From positions 1,424,501-1,488,500 of the forward strand of contig BRXU01000012.1 in the NCBI GenBank assembly GCA_030267565.1: a stretch of 64,000 nucleotides of DNA, in the 5' to 3' direction. The notes under the pieces were generated by a model. It had not been told where the DNA came from. It did not search any database and was given only the letters and a program-made list of their open reading frames with translations. Below are positions 42,249 to 55,900 of the stretch, piece after piece; position 1 is the stretch's first letter, and every line of letters starts with the position of its first letter. A program made the position numbers and the translations under genes. This DNA comes from Pleodorina starrii (taxonomy: Eukaryota; Chlorophyta; Chlorophyceae; Chlamydomonadales; Volvocaceae).

Positions 42249-45200
42249 TTACGGCGGCGCCGACACTATCGAGTCCGCTACGCTGCGTGTGTCGCTGACG
42301 TCCATCAAGTCGACGATGTCGCGCTGCTCTGCGGGGAGTCCCGCCTGCTCCTTCCAGTATTCGACCTGCTTCTTCAGCCGCAGCATTTCCTTGTTCGCCT
42401 CGTTCTTGGTCGCGTCATTCTGCGGGCGTCATTCAGGGAGCACCGCCCAGGACGAAGTTTGACGAGCATGAATGGCCAGTATGGTGACAGTGCTCCGGCG
42501 GCCATGCCCCCTTGCTTTGATAACATCCGCCACCGACCCCACCTCGAATGCACTTAATTGCATCCACACATGTGGCACTCATCACAAGTTGCGTGTTTTT
42601 TGACGCGTCTAACCTTGATGGTGCGGACGCGCGTGGCGTACTGCAGGGAATTCTGCGTCTCGTCCAAATTGGCGTCCGACGGCGAGACGTTCACGAACCT
42701 GCAACCAAGGATATGAGTAATGTCATGGACGGGTCCTGGCGTATGAAACTCCGGATGCATGCAAGGCAATCCGTCAATTCCAACAGTAAAACAGCCAGCC
42801 CCGTGTTGGCCGGGACGCCCACGCAAAAACAAGACATCCACCATTCTACATGTGGATTTCCAACTCACATAAGCGTCTTTGCGTTGCCTCCCAGCGAGTC
42901 CGACATGAGCATGGTGAGCTTGTGGTTGCGGTACGGGATGTGCTGCTGCTCCGTCGCCAGCGCCGAGATGACGTCGCCCAGGGCTGACAACGACTTGTTG
43001 ATGGCCTGCGCCTCCTTCAGGTTCTCCCCTACGGAGCCGGACTTCTTCACGCTGCGAGTACAGCCAACACGCAACATCGGCGCGTATGTCAACATGCGGT
43101 CGTGTGGGGACCATAAACAACTCAACCTACTGTGCCCAGAAGAGGCCGAGGTACACGCACGCCAGAACAGCGGCTTACCGTTCGGAGCCTGCAAGGTCAA
43201 CGAAGCTGAGCTTGCCCTTCGCGACGCTCTGGGTCTGCAGGTTGGTTGACTCGATAATGATCGAGATAATGAGGTGCGAACGCGACGATTCCCGGTTCAT
43301 CTGCGTGCTGGCCACGTGCCGCCGCTGTTGGCCGGCCTCGATGGCGGCCATGAGCTCCCTGCGGGTAAAAGCCATGACAGCCACCTTACACTGAGGAAAA
43401 TGGCTCAGGCGAAAAGAATGCCCAAACATTATCAAGGAATGCAAGCTACCCTGCACTGTTGTCAAAGCCCGTGACAAGCCCCGATCCACTTACTTTGCGG
43501 ACGTGACCTCCACAACCGTGGCGCCGACGACAGTCACCATGCCCTTGGGGTCCTTCTTGATGTCCAGCTTTGGCGCCTCAACCGGCTGGCGACTGCCCTT
43601 GGGCCCGGGTGGCAGCAGCAAGTCTTGCAGCGTGTCCTGCGATTCAAGATGCCAACCAGGTTGCATTAGTGCTTCCGAACATGGTATCTGAGCCTGGTAT
43701 CACTTAACCCATCCACACGGGCCCCCGGCAAACCACAATTGCTGTCAGGCGCACCTGGTAGAGTTCAAGCATATAAACCGAGACGCTGAAGGTGTACTTG
43801 CCACCGTCCCGGTTAATAATCCGGAAGAGCTCGGCGACCCCGCGCGGTGTGAGCCCGGGGTCGCGTTCGTTGCCGTAGATCGTGAACGTCTTGCCACTGC
43901 CGGTCTGACCGTAGGCGAAGATGCACACGTTGTAACCGTCCACCGCAGACTGCACGAGGTGCTTTGTGTCCTCGAACACCTGGTCCTGGCTGGTGCCAGG
44001 CGGAAACACCTGTACAGGAGGAAGAGCTGATGAGCAATCTTCAATTCCCCTGAACGCTCTTGCGTTCGCTACAGGAATTTGCATTCGCAAGGCTTACCGT
44101 GTCGAAGCCGTACTCGCGCGGCTTTTTCTCGTCCTTCCATGCGTGGCACACCGTGAGCTCATCTGGCAAGAGGAGGGCCGCCGTCTGGCCCTTAACTTCC
44201 TCGAACAGCAGCAGGGGCCGCACGCGGCAGAACACGCGGATCTTGCCCTTCATGTCCTCCATCATGTTGAAGTACCGCTTACGGGTGATCTGCTCCTCCT
44301 TGTATAACTTCTCCAGCTCCTCCAGCCGACGTGCCTACATGCATATGATGTTCCTCTAGCCTCAGGTGTCATGAGATGCCTCAAGGGATGGCATAAGGAA
44401 ACGCTGACTCCTAAAGCCATCCCTATGCACAGCACATATCTATAATGGCAAACCTGCTGGTCGATGATTGCCGCCTGCTGCTTCTCCTTGCGCTCAATAT
44501 CGGACTTCAACTCCCGTAGCTCGTCGAGCTCCGCCTGGTCAGCTCGGCTTTGCTCGAGCTCTGCCTTGGACTCCACGTACAACGCGTTGATGGACGCCAG
44601 CTCCTCCATGATCTACACGCAACGACGCATCCATCGTATGTTATCGTGGATGCGAAGGCCGGCGATATGCAACCATGCCAAACCCTGGAAGCCCACCTCC
44701 GTGATCTTGCTGTCCTTCAGCTTCAGCTGCGCCTGGATGTCGCTCTGAACTGCTTCAAGCTGAGTGCGCAGCTCGCCCGTCTCCGTCTCCTTCGCCTTCT
44801 CAATGCGCTGCATCTTCTTCTCGATCAACTCCTTCTCCTTCTGGAGCTGGGAGCAGCGTTTATCAAGGGCCGCCAATCTGTGGCCGCAAGCAGCACCCGC
44901 ACATGCGAATGATGTCAAAAGGGACATGCAACCCATGTCAACGACAATAATAGGTATGGCGCTTAGGCGAAGGCAAAAGACATTGCGCCCAATCAACACA
45001 AGCTAGGGGGCAGTTAACGAATAATGAGTTGGAAAACTGACAGAAACTGCCGTCATGGCCGCTCACGCTACCGTTCTCTTACCTATCGTTCGCCTCCGCC
45101 AGCTCCTTGTTGCGCGCCTCAAGCAGCGCCTCCAGGTCGCGGACAGCGTGATTTTCCACCTGCACGCTAGCTGCCGCCGGGCCCGCGGCCGCGTTCTTGG

Positions 45201-48200
45201 CTGCATCTGCCCGCGCCACGGCAAGCTCCGTTTGTAGCGTGTCCACTTCCGCCGTCAGTCGGCTGATGTTGTCGTTTAGCCGGTCCTTGGCGGCCTGCTC
45301 CTCGGCCAACGACTCCTTGGCGTCCGCCAGCTCACCTTGGATCCGCTCGCTCTCGTACCTGAGAGCGGGACCAGCAGGCACCATCTTAGCACAAACTACG
45401 TCTTTGTGCGTATCTACCAGTACGGCCAATTACATCCACTCGCTCATCATCCCAAGCGTAGACGCCGCGCAGTTACCTTACCATCAAAGGATTGGGGACA
45501 GGATTTCCAGCGAGCAAAAATCGTTGAAGCACAACTTCACGCCGCACATTCCCCATAACCCACCTGATCTCCGCTTCCTGTCGCTGCATGATCTGGATTT
45601 TTTTCCGGAGTTCCTCCAGCTCCTGCTGCAGCTGCGCCACATGCGCCTCATACTTGGGCCCGAAGTTACCCTGAGACAGCCCCAGCTGCTGTTGTGCCTT
45701 CTCTGCCGACGCGCTGGCTTTGGCCTTTGAGTACCTGTCATAACATGCAGAAAGCACAAAAACACGATGAGCCTAACATGTCATTGAGGGCAAAAGCGCA
45801 GCAGGGTTGGTGCCAAAAGTAGCCAGGTGTCCAGAGAGCAAGAAGCACGCAAGCGCAAACACTGCTGCTGGTGCCACACTGCTGCGCGCAAGCGCAAACA
45901 CTGCTGCTGGTGCCACACTGCTGCGCGCAAGCACAAACACTGCTGCTGGTGCCACACTGCTGCGCTCGACGGGCTGGCGCAACAAGTTCATTGTTAAGTG
46001 GCCCACCTAGCTATTGAGCCACGGAATGCAACGGAATGCAACCACACCCTACGCTCACCGCTTCATCATGATGTCGTTGATGTGCGTCTGCAGCGCCATG
46101 CAGATGTCCTCGCCCTGGCGAGTCTCAAACTGAAAGATGTGCAGGACACCAGCCACACGCATCTTGAAGAAGACGGCCGTGCTGCTGCTACCGAACTGCA
46201 TAATGTCGCGCAGCTCCGCGGAGTGCAAGTACTCCTTCGGTACCGGCCTACGAGCCAAGGGTACGAGAGCGATGTGCGCGCACGAGGGAGCTGTCAGGTA
46301 AACACGGCAAAGTTCAGACCATCGGGCCGTTCAGTGCCGCCCATGATACAGCGTTACAAAGCCCGTTCGTTACGGCCTGATGCCCAAGATGAACAATGTT
46401 CCAGCTACGAAAGTGAACCGGAACCTCATGTATGACCCTTCACGAAAGACGTTGAGACTATATTCCTTCGTATGACATAAGGGTGCAGACTGCAGTAAAC
46501 ACCAGATACATCCCAGTTCACTAGGCGCAACCCGTTTGTGATTGCCGGCGGTATGACGCCGAAATAGAAGCTGCAACCCCCAGAACGGCATCTTTTTCCG
46601 CGTTACATGTTTCTCAAAGCCTGACTTCGCAAGACCCACCGGAAGAAGTGCACTCCACGCTTGTTAATGCCCAAGATCAGCTTCGCTGGCAAGAGACCAA
46701 TGGGGTCTTCAATGCGCTTCACAGCGAAGAAGATGGAGTTGCCGTACGGCAAGCTGCGCAGGATGCGCAGAAATTGCAAGCGCGCGTCTTCCTTGCTGAA
46801 CTGCTCGAGCGCGCGATACCGCGCAGTCACATCAGCTTTCCACTCGTCACGGGGCCGGGTCATCAGTACCTGTAATCGTCCAGGAGGCTCGTTACGGAAT
46901 GGCCTGAACCCAGCCCTCGCACATGTCCAGCAAGACTTATAGAGCTCTAACCTGCTTGGTGATGTACTTCTCGATGCACAGCATGACCTGTTCCTCGTTG
47001 TCGTTCAGCGTCGACGCATGCTCCGCCTGAATCTGAAGAGCGCACATCTGGCTCGCGTCCTCGCGAACGACCGGGTAGTTGCCCTGTTGAGCAGCAGACA
47101 TGAACACAGCATGCTTCGGTAGAGATGAACAACTATGCCTTCACAGCGGTTGACAATGTTGAAACACACCCCTCCTAAAATGGCACAGGGCGAACCAACC
47201 AAGCAAGCTTCTTAAATGGTGTCGAAAACCCTTGGCTCGTACCTGCAGATAGTCGTGCTGCGCTTGCACATAGCTGAGGTTCACGAACTGCGGCTCCGTA
47301 ATCGTCTCATCTGTCTCCCGGAACATGCGCTTCTTGAACAGCAGCTTACTGTTGAAACCCTCCCGCGTGAGCTTTGAGTTGCGGAACTCGCACAGCACGT
47401 CCGCAACGTACTTGTTGTCGTCGAGCAGAATGTGCTCGTCGGCAATCGGCTCCACGCCAGCCTGTTCAAGGGGTCGGCATCCTGAGTTTTCGTCCCCCGC
47501 AGCATTGGGGCAGTGCTACACCTTGCGCCCTGTCACACATGCACGCGTGCATCAAGCGTTGTTGGACCGCGCTAGGCACTGACTCCCATGGTCGTGCATG
47601 CGTGCATTAATTGTTAAAATCGCGCCAGGCGCTGACCCTTTCTGTTCGTGTGTGCGTGTGAGTTTGCGCTACGTTACTGTGCGTTCCCGTCACACGGAGA
47701 TCGACAAGCTCCGCATACTGTAACAGCATGACCACTTATAACTAGCACCCATTCCCCCGGATGTTTTCCATGAAGCGGCCATTCTTTCAACGCCCCGACA
47801 GGTCCGGCCCACCGTCCACGCTACCCGTACCCATGCCGACCTGCTTAGCGCCCACCGCTTTCCGGCACTCAAAGAGCGTGAAAGTTGTGTAGTTCTGCAG
47901 CTTAATTAGGTTCGCCAGCTGCTCTACAGCCTCCAGGACGGTCGTGGTGACGTCGTACGTCAACTCCTCGAACGTCTCGTCCAAGAAGAACACAATGGCC
48001 TGAAGCTGGCGCCCGTTGAGTAACGCATCAATCTCGTCGATTTGAGGGAGCTGGGGTAGGGCGGGGCGTGTCGCGACAACAGAGGAAAACCGTAAGCCCC
48101 CGATTTGCCCCGGTATGCACAGCGAGCATTGCTAGGGATTTTCATTGTGCTGTGTATCGTGTGTCAACTGTCGCAGATATCCATGTATTCACGTGCAAAG

Positions 48201-49326
48201 CGGGCATGCTAGCATATTGTTTGAAGGTAACTTCGGTCGCACTAACGCTGCATGGCAGGAACATTCGCCGTACTGTATGCGGGGGAGGCGCATGAGCCGC
48301 CCATCCCGTCCATCTGGGAGGCCCCGAGCGACGTCATCACACACGGTTCGCTTTTCCATCGTGAACCGCCGCCGATATCCGCTTTCAGAATGCATCTGTA
48401 GCCGATGCCAGTGACGCGTGTGTCGCACCGGGCGAGGTACTAACCGTGCGGCGTGGCCCTGCCTTCGCGGAGCGTTTAAGACTGTTCCACGTCCTGGTGG
48501 CGAGCTGACGCACGAAGGCATCCTCCTGCTCCTCGTGCGCGACAGCGTGGATGTACTCCGACACCATTGTCACGAATTCCTGGCAAGGGATGGCCCACGG
48601 ACACGGTCACTTCCCCGGGGAGGCTGCAAGTCCCGGAAACAGGCCGTAGATCTGTCGCCTCACCTTCGATGGGGGCATAGTGGACGCCACCAGGTGGAAC
48701 AGTTCCCACGCCTTCACGCGCGACGAAATGCCCGGGTTGCCGCGCGTTTGCTTAATAAGCTGCATATACAGCTCGTCCTTCAGCTCGGGCCGTTTCAAGC
48801 CCTGGTGAAGGAGCTTTTGAGCAATCTCCAAGCTCTGTATGGCTGGGAGCTGCTCGCCAGTCTCGCCCATATACTTCAGAATCCCGCTAAACATCTTGAC
48901 CGCCCTGCTGATATGGTCATTGCTGAGCTTCAGCAGAGAGGTTGGGATAGGCTCCTGTGGCCAGAAGAAGAAAAAAACCGTGAGCAGCTGCTGCGTCAAG
49001 TGCACCCGATGGCAGGGAGATCCCTCACGTTAGAGAACATGAGAAGGTCGTCCAGTGTGAAGCCCCCAGAGCCCGTGGTTGCAGCACCTCCCGGAGTTTT
49101 CGCTTTCCGCTTAAAGATGCTGAAGCCCTTTCCGCCCTTGGCCAGGGCCTTGAAGAAGGCGTCGACCTGCAGCCAAAAGCGGGACCAGTGCGCTTACTGC
49201 AGCGCCGGTTGCTGCCCCGCATACTCTTACATGCAATGAAGTGTACCTGGAAATGGTCGGCGTGGGCTTGAAGCCCATCCAGGCGGCTTCCCCGCCCGTC
49301 TTCATACTCGTCTTCTTGAACGCCAT
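42249..49326 (-). CDS. KCBP: kinesin-like calmodulin-binding protein (MyTH4-FERM-coiled coil-kinesin-14 motor)
   Basis: KCBP is a minus-end-directed C-terminal kinesin whose microtubule binding is blocked by Ca2+/calmodulin. Twenty exons fit in phase to 1226 residues; main blocks are 49326-48445 (N-terminus, MyTH4), 48050-46059 (FERM), 45734-44454 (coiled coil) and 44334-42249 (neck, motor, tail). Signatures: [12 protein letters not shown] and [20 protein letters not shown] (MyTH4), [17 protein letters not shown] and [20 protein letters not shown] (FERM), a heptad-rich region at about residues 547-820, then [32 protein letters not shown] (P-loop), [10 protein letters not shown] (switch I), [11 protein letters not shown] (switch II) and [20 protein letters not shown]. 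The tail [17 protein letters not shown] is the calmodulin-binding helix, followed by a short acidic end. Exon 1 is uncertain: a GTAAGAG donor at 49230 restores phase, while a nearer GTACAC donor does not. Confidence 0.96.
45848..45964. repeat. three tandem 39-bp units in a KCBP intron
   Basis: The unit CGCAAGCGCAAACACTGCTG...CACACTGCTGCG occurs three times with one visible difference (GCG to GCA in unit 3). It lies in the intron between the last FERM exon and the first coiled-coil exon, and is open in a minus frame without being coding. Confidence 0.9.
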
Positions 49327-49916
49327 AGGACTGGAAGAAGGAAAAACCAGTTTTCAGCGTCCAGCTCCGATACTGCTAGTCACAAACAGGAGTTTGACAA
49401 AGCCATCTCACTGGCTCGTGAGGACCGTCGTCTGCCATTCAGGCCTTTGAGACTCCCACGGACAGCCCAATGGAAGGGAGTCCGACGGCCAAAACAGCTA
49501 GCAGTGGTACTGAAATAGCCTATAAGGCACAAACGGGGGCCCTGCACGAGCACTAGGTGTCCGCACTGTATCCAAGCGCAAATTTGGTCTTCAAGTTTGC
49601 AGGGGGTTGACCGCCTAGCGCTGGCGGTTGAAAAGGCTTTTGTACAGTGCGACCGACAACTGACTCTATTACTAGCAAAATTCGACTTTCTTGCGAGCAA
49701 GCACATCACAGAGAAATTGTTGTTGACAACAGCGTACGGCATCAGTGGCATGAAGTCAACCCCGAGGTTAACTTCGTGTTCATTCACGAATGCACATAAA
49801 CGATGTTGTCCATAAATGGCACTACCCGCTCTTTTGCTTTTCGACGGTTCCGAAACTGAATGCCCGCCGCTGAAGCTTGCTGTTTCCCTTGCAGCCGGAC
49901 ATGTGAATGAATTATC
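49327..49916. promoter_or_regulatory. shared divergent upstream region of KCBP and VPS39
   Basis: About 590 bases separate the KCBP start (minus) and the VPS39 start (plus). Both promoters and 5' UTRs must lie here. No TATA box or named element can be assigned with confidence. Confidence 0.4.
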
Positions 49917-52900
49917 ATGAGCAGCATGAATAGGTCAGGTCACCGAGACACTACAGGAATGGACACTGACTCCAGCAACCTCTATGAGGCGCTCAGGGCA
50001 CAGCCAGTTATCAAAACACTGCCGGGGAACCAGCGGGTCGAATCGCTTTGCTGCTGGGATGGACTCTTGCTGGTCGGATTGCAAGATGGCACCGTGGTGC
50101 AGTTCTCGGGGACATCGGGCGGAGGGGCGTGGCAGGTAGAAAATACGAGCCTCGGCCGACCTCCTTCCGGGGCTGTCACAAGGTCCAACCTTTGTCAATA
50201 CCCTTCAGCCCGAATCCTCTCGCAGTGAAGTTCCATGAGATAAATCACACGTAGAGCCGTACTCTAAAAAACCCTAATGACCTTCCCGCGCCCTTGAATG
50301 CTCCCCATGTGGCTGGTGCCCCGATCCCAGCACCACACCCCCCGTTGTTGCCTTGCCGCCGCCGACTTGCGCATGGAAAGGTCATCAGACGCCACCGCAG
50401 CGTGGAACGGAAAGCGGTGGTGCAGATGGCGTCTGCACAGCTGGCGGGGCGCCCGCTGCTGCTGACCCTAACGGAGGATGGGGTCAACCTGCTGAGTCTG
50501 CCAGACATGAAACTCAAGTGTCAGCCCATGGGCTCGCGGGGGGCGTCACTGTTTGCATGGAACGAGGAGGGGCAGCTATTGGCTGTGGCCGTGCGACGGA
50601 GGGTGAGGCTTACTTCGCTTCGTGTGGCAGCGATTGACATCACTGCGCTGGGCTGCGCAAAATACATCTCGGCGACAATATGCTGACGGGGTCGGCCACC
50701 GGGAGAGAATATCGCTGCGGGTGCATTGCGCAGTGTCGGCATCGTCGGGCGCCCGCGTAACTGGGGAATGCAGGCGGTTGGGGGCGGGTCCGCGGGCAAC
50801 TGCGATACTAAAAGGCGCACCGTCCGCAAGCCGGCCATGCGGCGTTCAGATTCGCCCCCAAGGACAGGAAAACGTGCGGGTGATGGGCACCGCACGCATG
50901 TCCGTGCTCGGCTTGCCTGCCGCTCTGCGCACGAATATGGCGCATTCCATGTTTCCATCCCGGTCGCGGGCCGCGCGCCCATTGCTTTCACGGCGTCCAA
51001 AGGCCGCATTCCCCACCTCTGCGCTGCTCGTACCGTTCCACAAATCTGCTTTGCCTCTCTCCCGCCATCCTTCACGCTCGCTGCAAGCCACGCCTTGCAT
51101 TTTATCCAGCTGCTCGTGCCTCCCCGCTTCATGGTATTTTTCCATTCGCCCGCGATGCGGTGCGAAACGGGTCGCGCAGGTCGTCCTGTACCACCTACAA
51201 GGCAGCGAGCTGCTGGACGCTGGGGAGCGCGCCGCGCCGGACTTGGTGTCGGCGATGGTGTGGGTCAGCGCGGGCCTGTTGCTGCTGGGTACGCGGCGGC
51301 AGTACGTGCTGCTCAACACGACCACGGGTGCGTGCGGCGGGGGGATATGAAGACTGTATGGTGGAAGAAGCCGGGCTGGACGCCTGGCGGCGGAGAAGTC
51401 CTGTGGGCCCATGGGCCAAACGCGCAGCGCTGCGCACCAGTTGCCTACCTCCACGTCTCGGGTAACGTGGGTCAGTGCTGACATGCACTGGGGTTCGCGG
51501 AGTTGGAGTTTGGGCATGCAGTCCCAGGAGTCGGGACGCACTTGCGCGGCATTCGGACTTTCCAGCTTCGGTAGGCTGCGCACATATGTCATCTGACCCA
51601 CCCGCACACGGTCGACATTATCCCGCAAGCACGAATGGGAACATGAAGATAGGCACTTTGGCGGTGCCGGGCCTTCTCACATGTTGCCGCTATTTGTGCT
51701 GCGTACCGTGCGCCGCTGCCGGTGGTCGCCGGACGCAGGCGCCGTTACGGACGTGGCCACCACGGGCGCCGCGCCCCGCCCGCTGGCGCTGCTGTGCCCG
51801 GGTGGCCAAGAGATGCTGCTGGCGCGCGATAGCAGCACCTACTTCCACAGCGCCTCGGATGGCCGCTACAGCCGCAGGCGCCACCTGGCGTGGTCCGAGC
51901 CTCTGATGGTGGGTGCGGCGCGGCGCCGTGGTGGACCTAGTGATGAGCAAACGGGGCCGCGTTGGTGGAAGAGATTTGTCTCAACACGGTTCCGTCTCGC
52001 TGTCGTGTGTCGGAAAGGCGGTGATACTCACGTTTGCGGGGATTGAGGATTGGGGGCCACCTATAGCAACGGATGTGGCGGAAGGAGGTCGGTTTTTTCG
52101 TGTGGGTTAGGCTCTAGAGATTTTGGAGCCTCGGACTGGAAGCGCGCGAGAGCGAGGATATGCACGAGCCTCGCCGCCGTGCTAGGATTGCTCTTCGAGG
52201 CTTGCGGTAACCCTCGGCAGACCGTGCCAGCCAACGGGCTACCACAGACGGACCGACGGGCTATCCGGACTATTTTAGCTCTGGGCTCGGTTGCGCGTGT
52301 TTGCCTCGCCCGTTTTGTTCGCTGGATGATACGCTGAGACCCCACAAGCCACAACCCATGTCATAGTCGGTGGCTTGGAGGATCTGACAATCCCTGAACG
52401 CTCCCGTCCTGCTCAGGCTCTGGCGGCTGCGGGCCAGTACGCCGTCGCCGTAACGGCGGGCGGGCTGGAGGTACGCAGCCTTCGGCGAGCCGCGGAGGGG
52501 CACGTGGTGCAGAGGGTGTCGCTGGCAGGGCCGCAGCGGCCGGTGCCACCGGCGGTATCTGAGGACGGCTCGGTGTTCGTGGTGGCGACAGCGGCGGCGG
52601 CCACACCATGTGCTGCTGCCGCTGCTGCGACGGTGGGGAGTGCGCAGGCGGCAATTGGGAGTGCGCAGATGGCAGCAGGTGCGGGGAAAGAACAGGATGT
52701 GGCTGAGTCAGCGGCTGTGCGGGGCTGCCGGGGCGCTGAAGCTCGGGTCGGCAACCCCTTCCTCGGGTACTCGGCATTTGCAGACATCCGCTGCCAGTTT
52801 CGACGGAGGTCGTTACGAGGTTGTTGGCTATTTCCCAGGCGCGAATCGGGCACTCGCTTGGAAGAGGGCAGTAGGGTTCGTGGTCATTCGCCGTGCAGTT

Positions 52901-55900
52901 TGGTAAGGTCATGTCAAGAGCGGCTGTTACCGCAATGCACGCCCACTGGGTACATACACGTCCAACGGTGACGGCTGAGATTCCCCGGGGTCGGGATTGA
53001 TAGGACGCGGGCTTTTGCTGGCAGCCATGGGCCGAGTGCTACCGTGCCCACCACGGTCGCGGCACTGCCCGTGTCGGATGGCTCAACTCTTGTGCCCGCA
53101 GCTGCAGCAGCCGGTGCGGATGGCGGCGCGGGCTGTGTCATTTTCCGGCTGGTGCCGGTGCCGCTGGAGGAGCAGGCGCGCACGCTGGCCGAGATGGGCG
53201 AGTACAGCGAGGCGCTGGCGCTGGCGGAGCTCGTGGAAGACGAGCAGGCCGGAGCAACGACAGAGGCGGAGGCAGGCGGGCCCGACGATGACGGTGGCGC
53301 CGCGGCCTCCGGTGATGGCGTTGCGGCGGAGGCGGGCGCGGAGGGCGGCTGTAGCGCTGGCGCTGTTGCTGGCGCTGGTCCGGGATGGACTGCCACCAGC
53401 CGGCGGGCGCTGCTGGAGGAGCGACTGCGGCTGTCGTACGGACACTACCTGTTCAAGGCGGGCGAGTACGACGATGGCATGGCCCAGCTGGCGCTGTGCA
53501 AGTAGGTAGGGGGCGCCATAATGGGCGGGCTGTCGGTTTGGTCGCGGTCCGTGGGTCGGCAAACTCAGAGCCCGTGTTGCCCGCGTTGCCGTAGCCACAA
53601 GATGGACCCTCGTGTGCGGGCGCACGCTTGCATTTTCATGCCCACTTTCCATGTGACTAGCTGCTTAGCGCTACGCAGCCGACTCCAGGCCCTCTGTGTG
53701 GCACACGGACGTTGCACACCCCTGTCCTTGTCCTGTCACTCCACGTCTTCCCAGTTCCTCCGTTGCACAGGAAATTTACCACATCCCCGTCCTCGCCCTG
53801 GCCTCCACCGGGTATTGCTTTTATTATCCACCGGGCGACAAGCAGGTCCGCCACGGCGCTGGTGCTGCTGCGCCTGTTCCCCTCGCTGGTGCCGCCCAAG
53901 TATCAGCACGTCCTGCCCACACACGCCGCGGGCCAGCCGCTGCCGCCGGTCCCGGAGCCGACGGGGGAGGCGTACATCGCCGCCGCGTCGCAGCTGCTGC
54001 CGTACATCCTCAGCCACCGCACCCGCGCCATCAACGCGCTCGCGAAAGGAGGTGCTGCCACGACTGGGGCGGAGGCGCAGGCCCAACGGTGCGCGGCGCG
54101 GCATGAGGCTCGGGAGGACACCGTCCCGAGCGGGCATCGCGTCGCAGTCAGCGAGAGCACATCGGCGAATGGGATAACGCACGCTGTGGCGGCGGCGAGG
54201 ACTGGGAAGCCCGGCGGCCCAGCAGCTTCGCCGACGGTGACGTCGGGCGCTAGCGCGGCGGGGCCCGCTGTGAATGACGTCGGCGGTGCGAGCGAGGCAC
54301 GGCCGGACGGTGCCGGTGCCTGTGCCGACGGCGCGCTATCGTCCCTGCCGCCACCGCCGCCGCCGCAGGAATTGCTCATCATCCTGGATACGGCAATTGT
54401 ACGGATCATGGTGGTGATGCCGGACACCGGCGCGCTGCTGCGCTTCGTGCAACTGCCGAATTACGTGGACTTGCAGGAGGGGGAGAAGGTGGGGTGGGGT
54501 GTGGGGTGTGGGGGGTTTGGAGCCGCGAGGCGACCCTGGGGGTTTGAAGGTAAGCTGATGTGGAGTGCGGACGTAATGGCAAGGCTTGCCGAGTGCCGAA
54601 CAGGGTACTGCATGGGAAGCGGGAGAGCGCCTGACCCCGCTTCTTTGCCTGCTCGTCGGCGCATCACCTGAGGACGCCGGGACCGGCACAGTTTCTTCCC
54701 TCACCTTATCCTCCAGTGTGCTTCCCTCACTCCCTCACCCCTTTCACCCTCCTGTGCACCGCTGGCACGGACCCATTCAGCCACCCGGCTTCATTTGCTG
54801 CTGCGTCGTGCCATGTGGCGTATCGCTCGTTACAGCATATGTCTCATTTCCTATCAAACTGAGTGGCCGGTAAACGCTGTCACAGCCCTTCCTGTCCTCC
54901 CTGCCTCCCCCTCGCGTCCGCCCGCCCCTGCCCGCGCATCCGCTCTCTCTAGGCACTGGCGGAGAGCGGCATGTACGCGGAGCTGGCCGCGCTGTACAAG
55001 TGTAACGGCTGCCACGACAAGGGGCTGGAGCTGCTGCGGAAGCTCAGCCAGGAGCCGGGGTCGTTGACGCAGCCGCCACGTGGCGCGGCGGCCGGTGAGG
55101 CAGGGAAGGAGGGAGGGCGGGAGAAAAGGCGGAACCAGTGGGTGGTTGGTCCTGGTTGGTCCTGGCTTGATTTTTCCTCTTCTCACGGTTTGATGTCGCT
55201 CTCTACGAGCGTGGACCCGGGGTGCCGCGGGACGGGGCGTTACAGGACGGGGGGCAGCATGAGCATCGGCGTGAGCAGCAGCCAAAGTTGAAGATCTGCT
55301 TAGGCCTCGCCTTCCCCGGGAGCTTCTGTATTTGGAGAGAGGGTAGCTGCAGAACAAGAGGGGCCAAATGTTGGGATCACGGGCGGGCACAATCGTTCGG
55401 CTTGGGAGACGTGCGCCGCGTTTGCGCTGCCGGGCCGTCGCCCGCTCGCCCTCCCCTGTTTGCCCAACCCTCCTCAATTCCCAACCAGCTTGCGCGCCCC
55501 TCGGAAGGCTTCCTCCCCTCACCCCATCTCGCCGCCCCGCAACGCCGCTCCCTCGTCCCACGGCGGCGCCCAGTCGGCAGCGGCCTGATTCTCCCGCTTG
55601 TTCACAGCATCAGGCGCACACGGTCACACAAGATGGGTACCGCAACATTACCGCATGCGTGCCGGAACAGGCAGCCATCCCCGGCCCCCTCCCTCCCTGA
55701 CTACCCCCCTTCCCCCTGGCCCCGGCCCGGGGCCCTCGCCGCCAGACCTTTCCGGCCTGCCCGGCGTGTGGGCCGCCGTTCGCTACCTGGTTTCCCTCTC
55801 CGCTGGCGACGCCGCCGCCATCACCGCCCACGCCGGCTGGATCCTGGCCGCGGACGCGGAGGCGGGCCTGTCGGCGCTGCTGCACATGCGGCCGCCGCTG

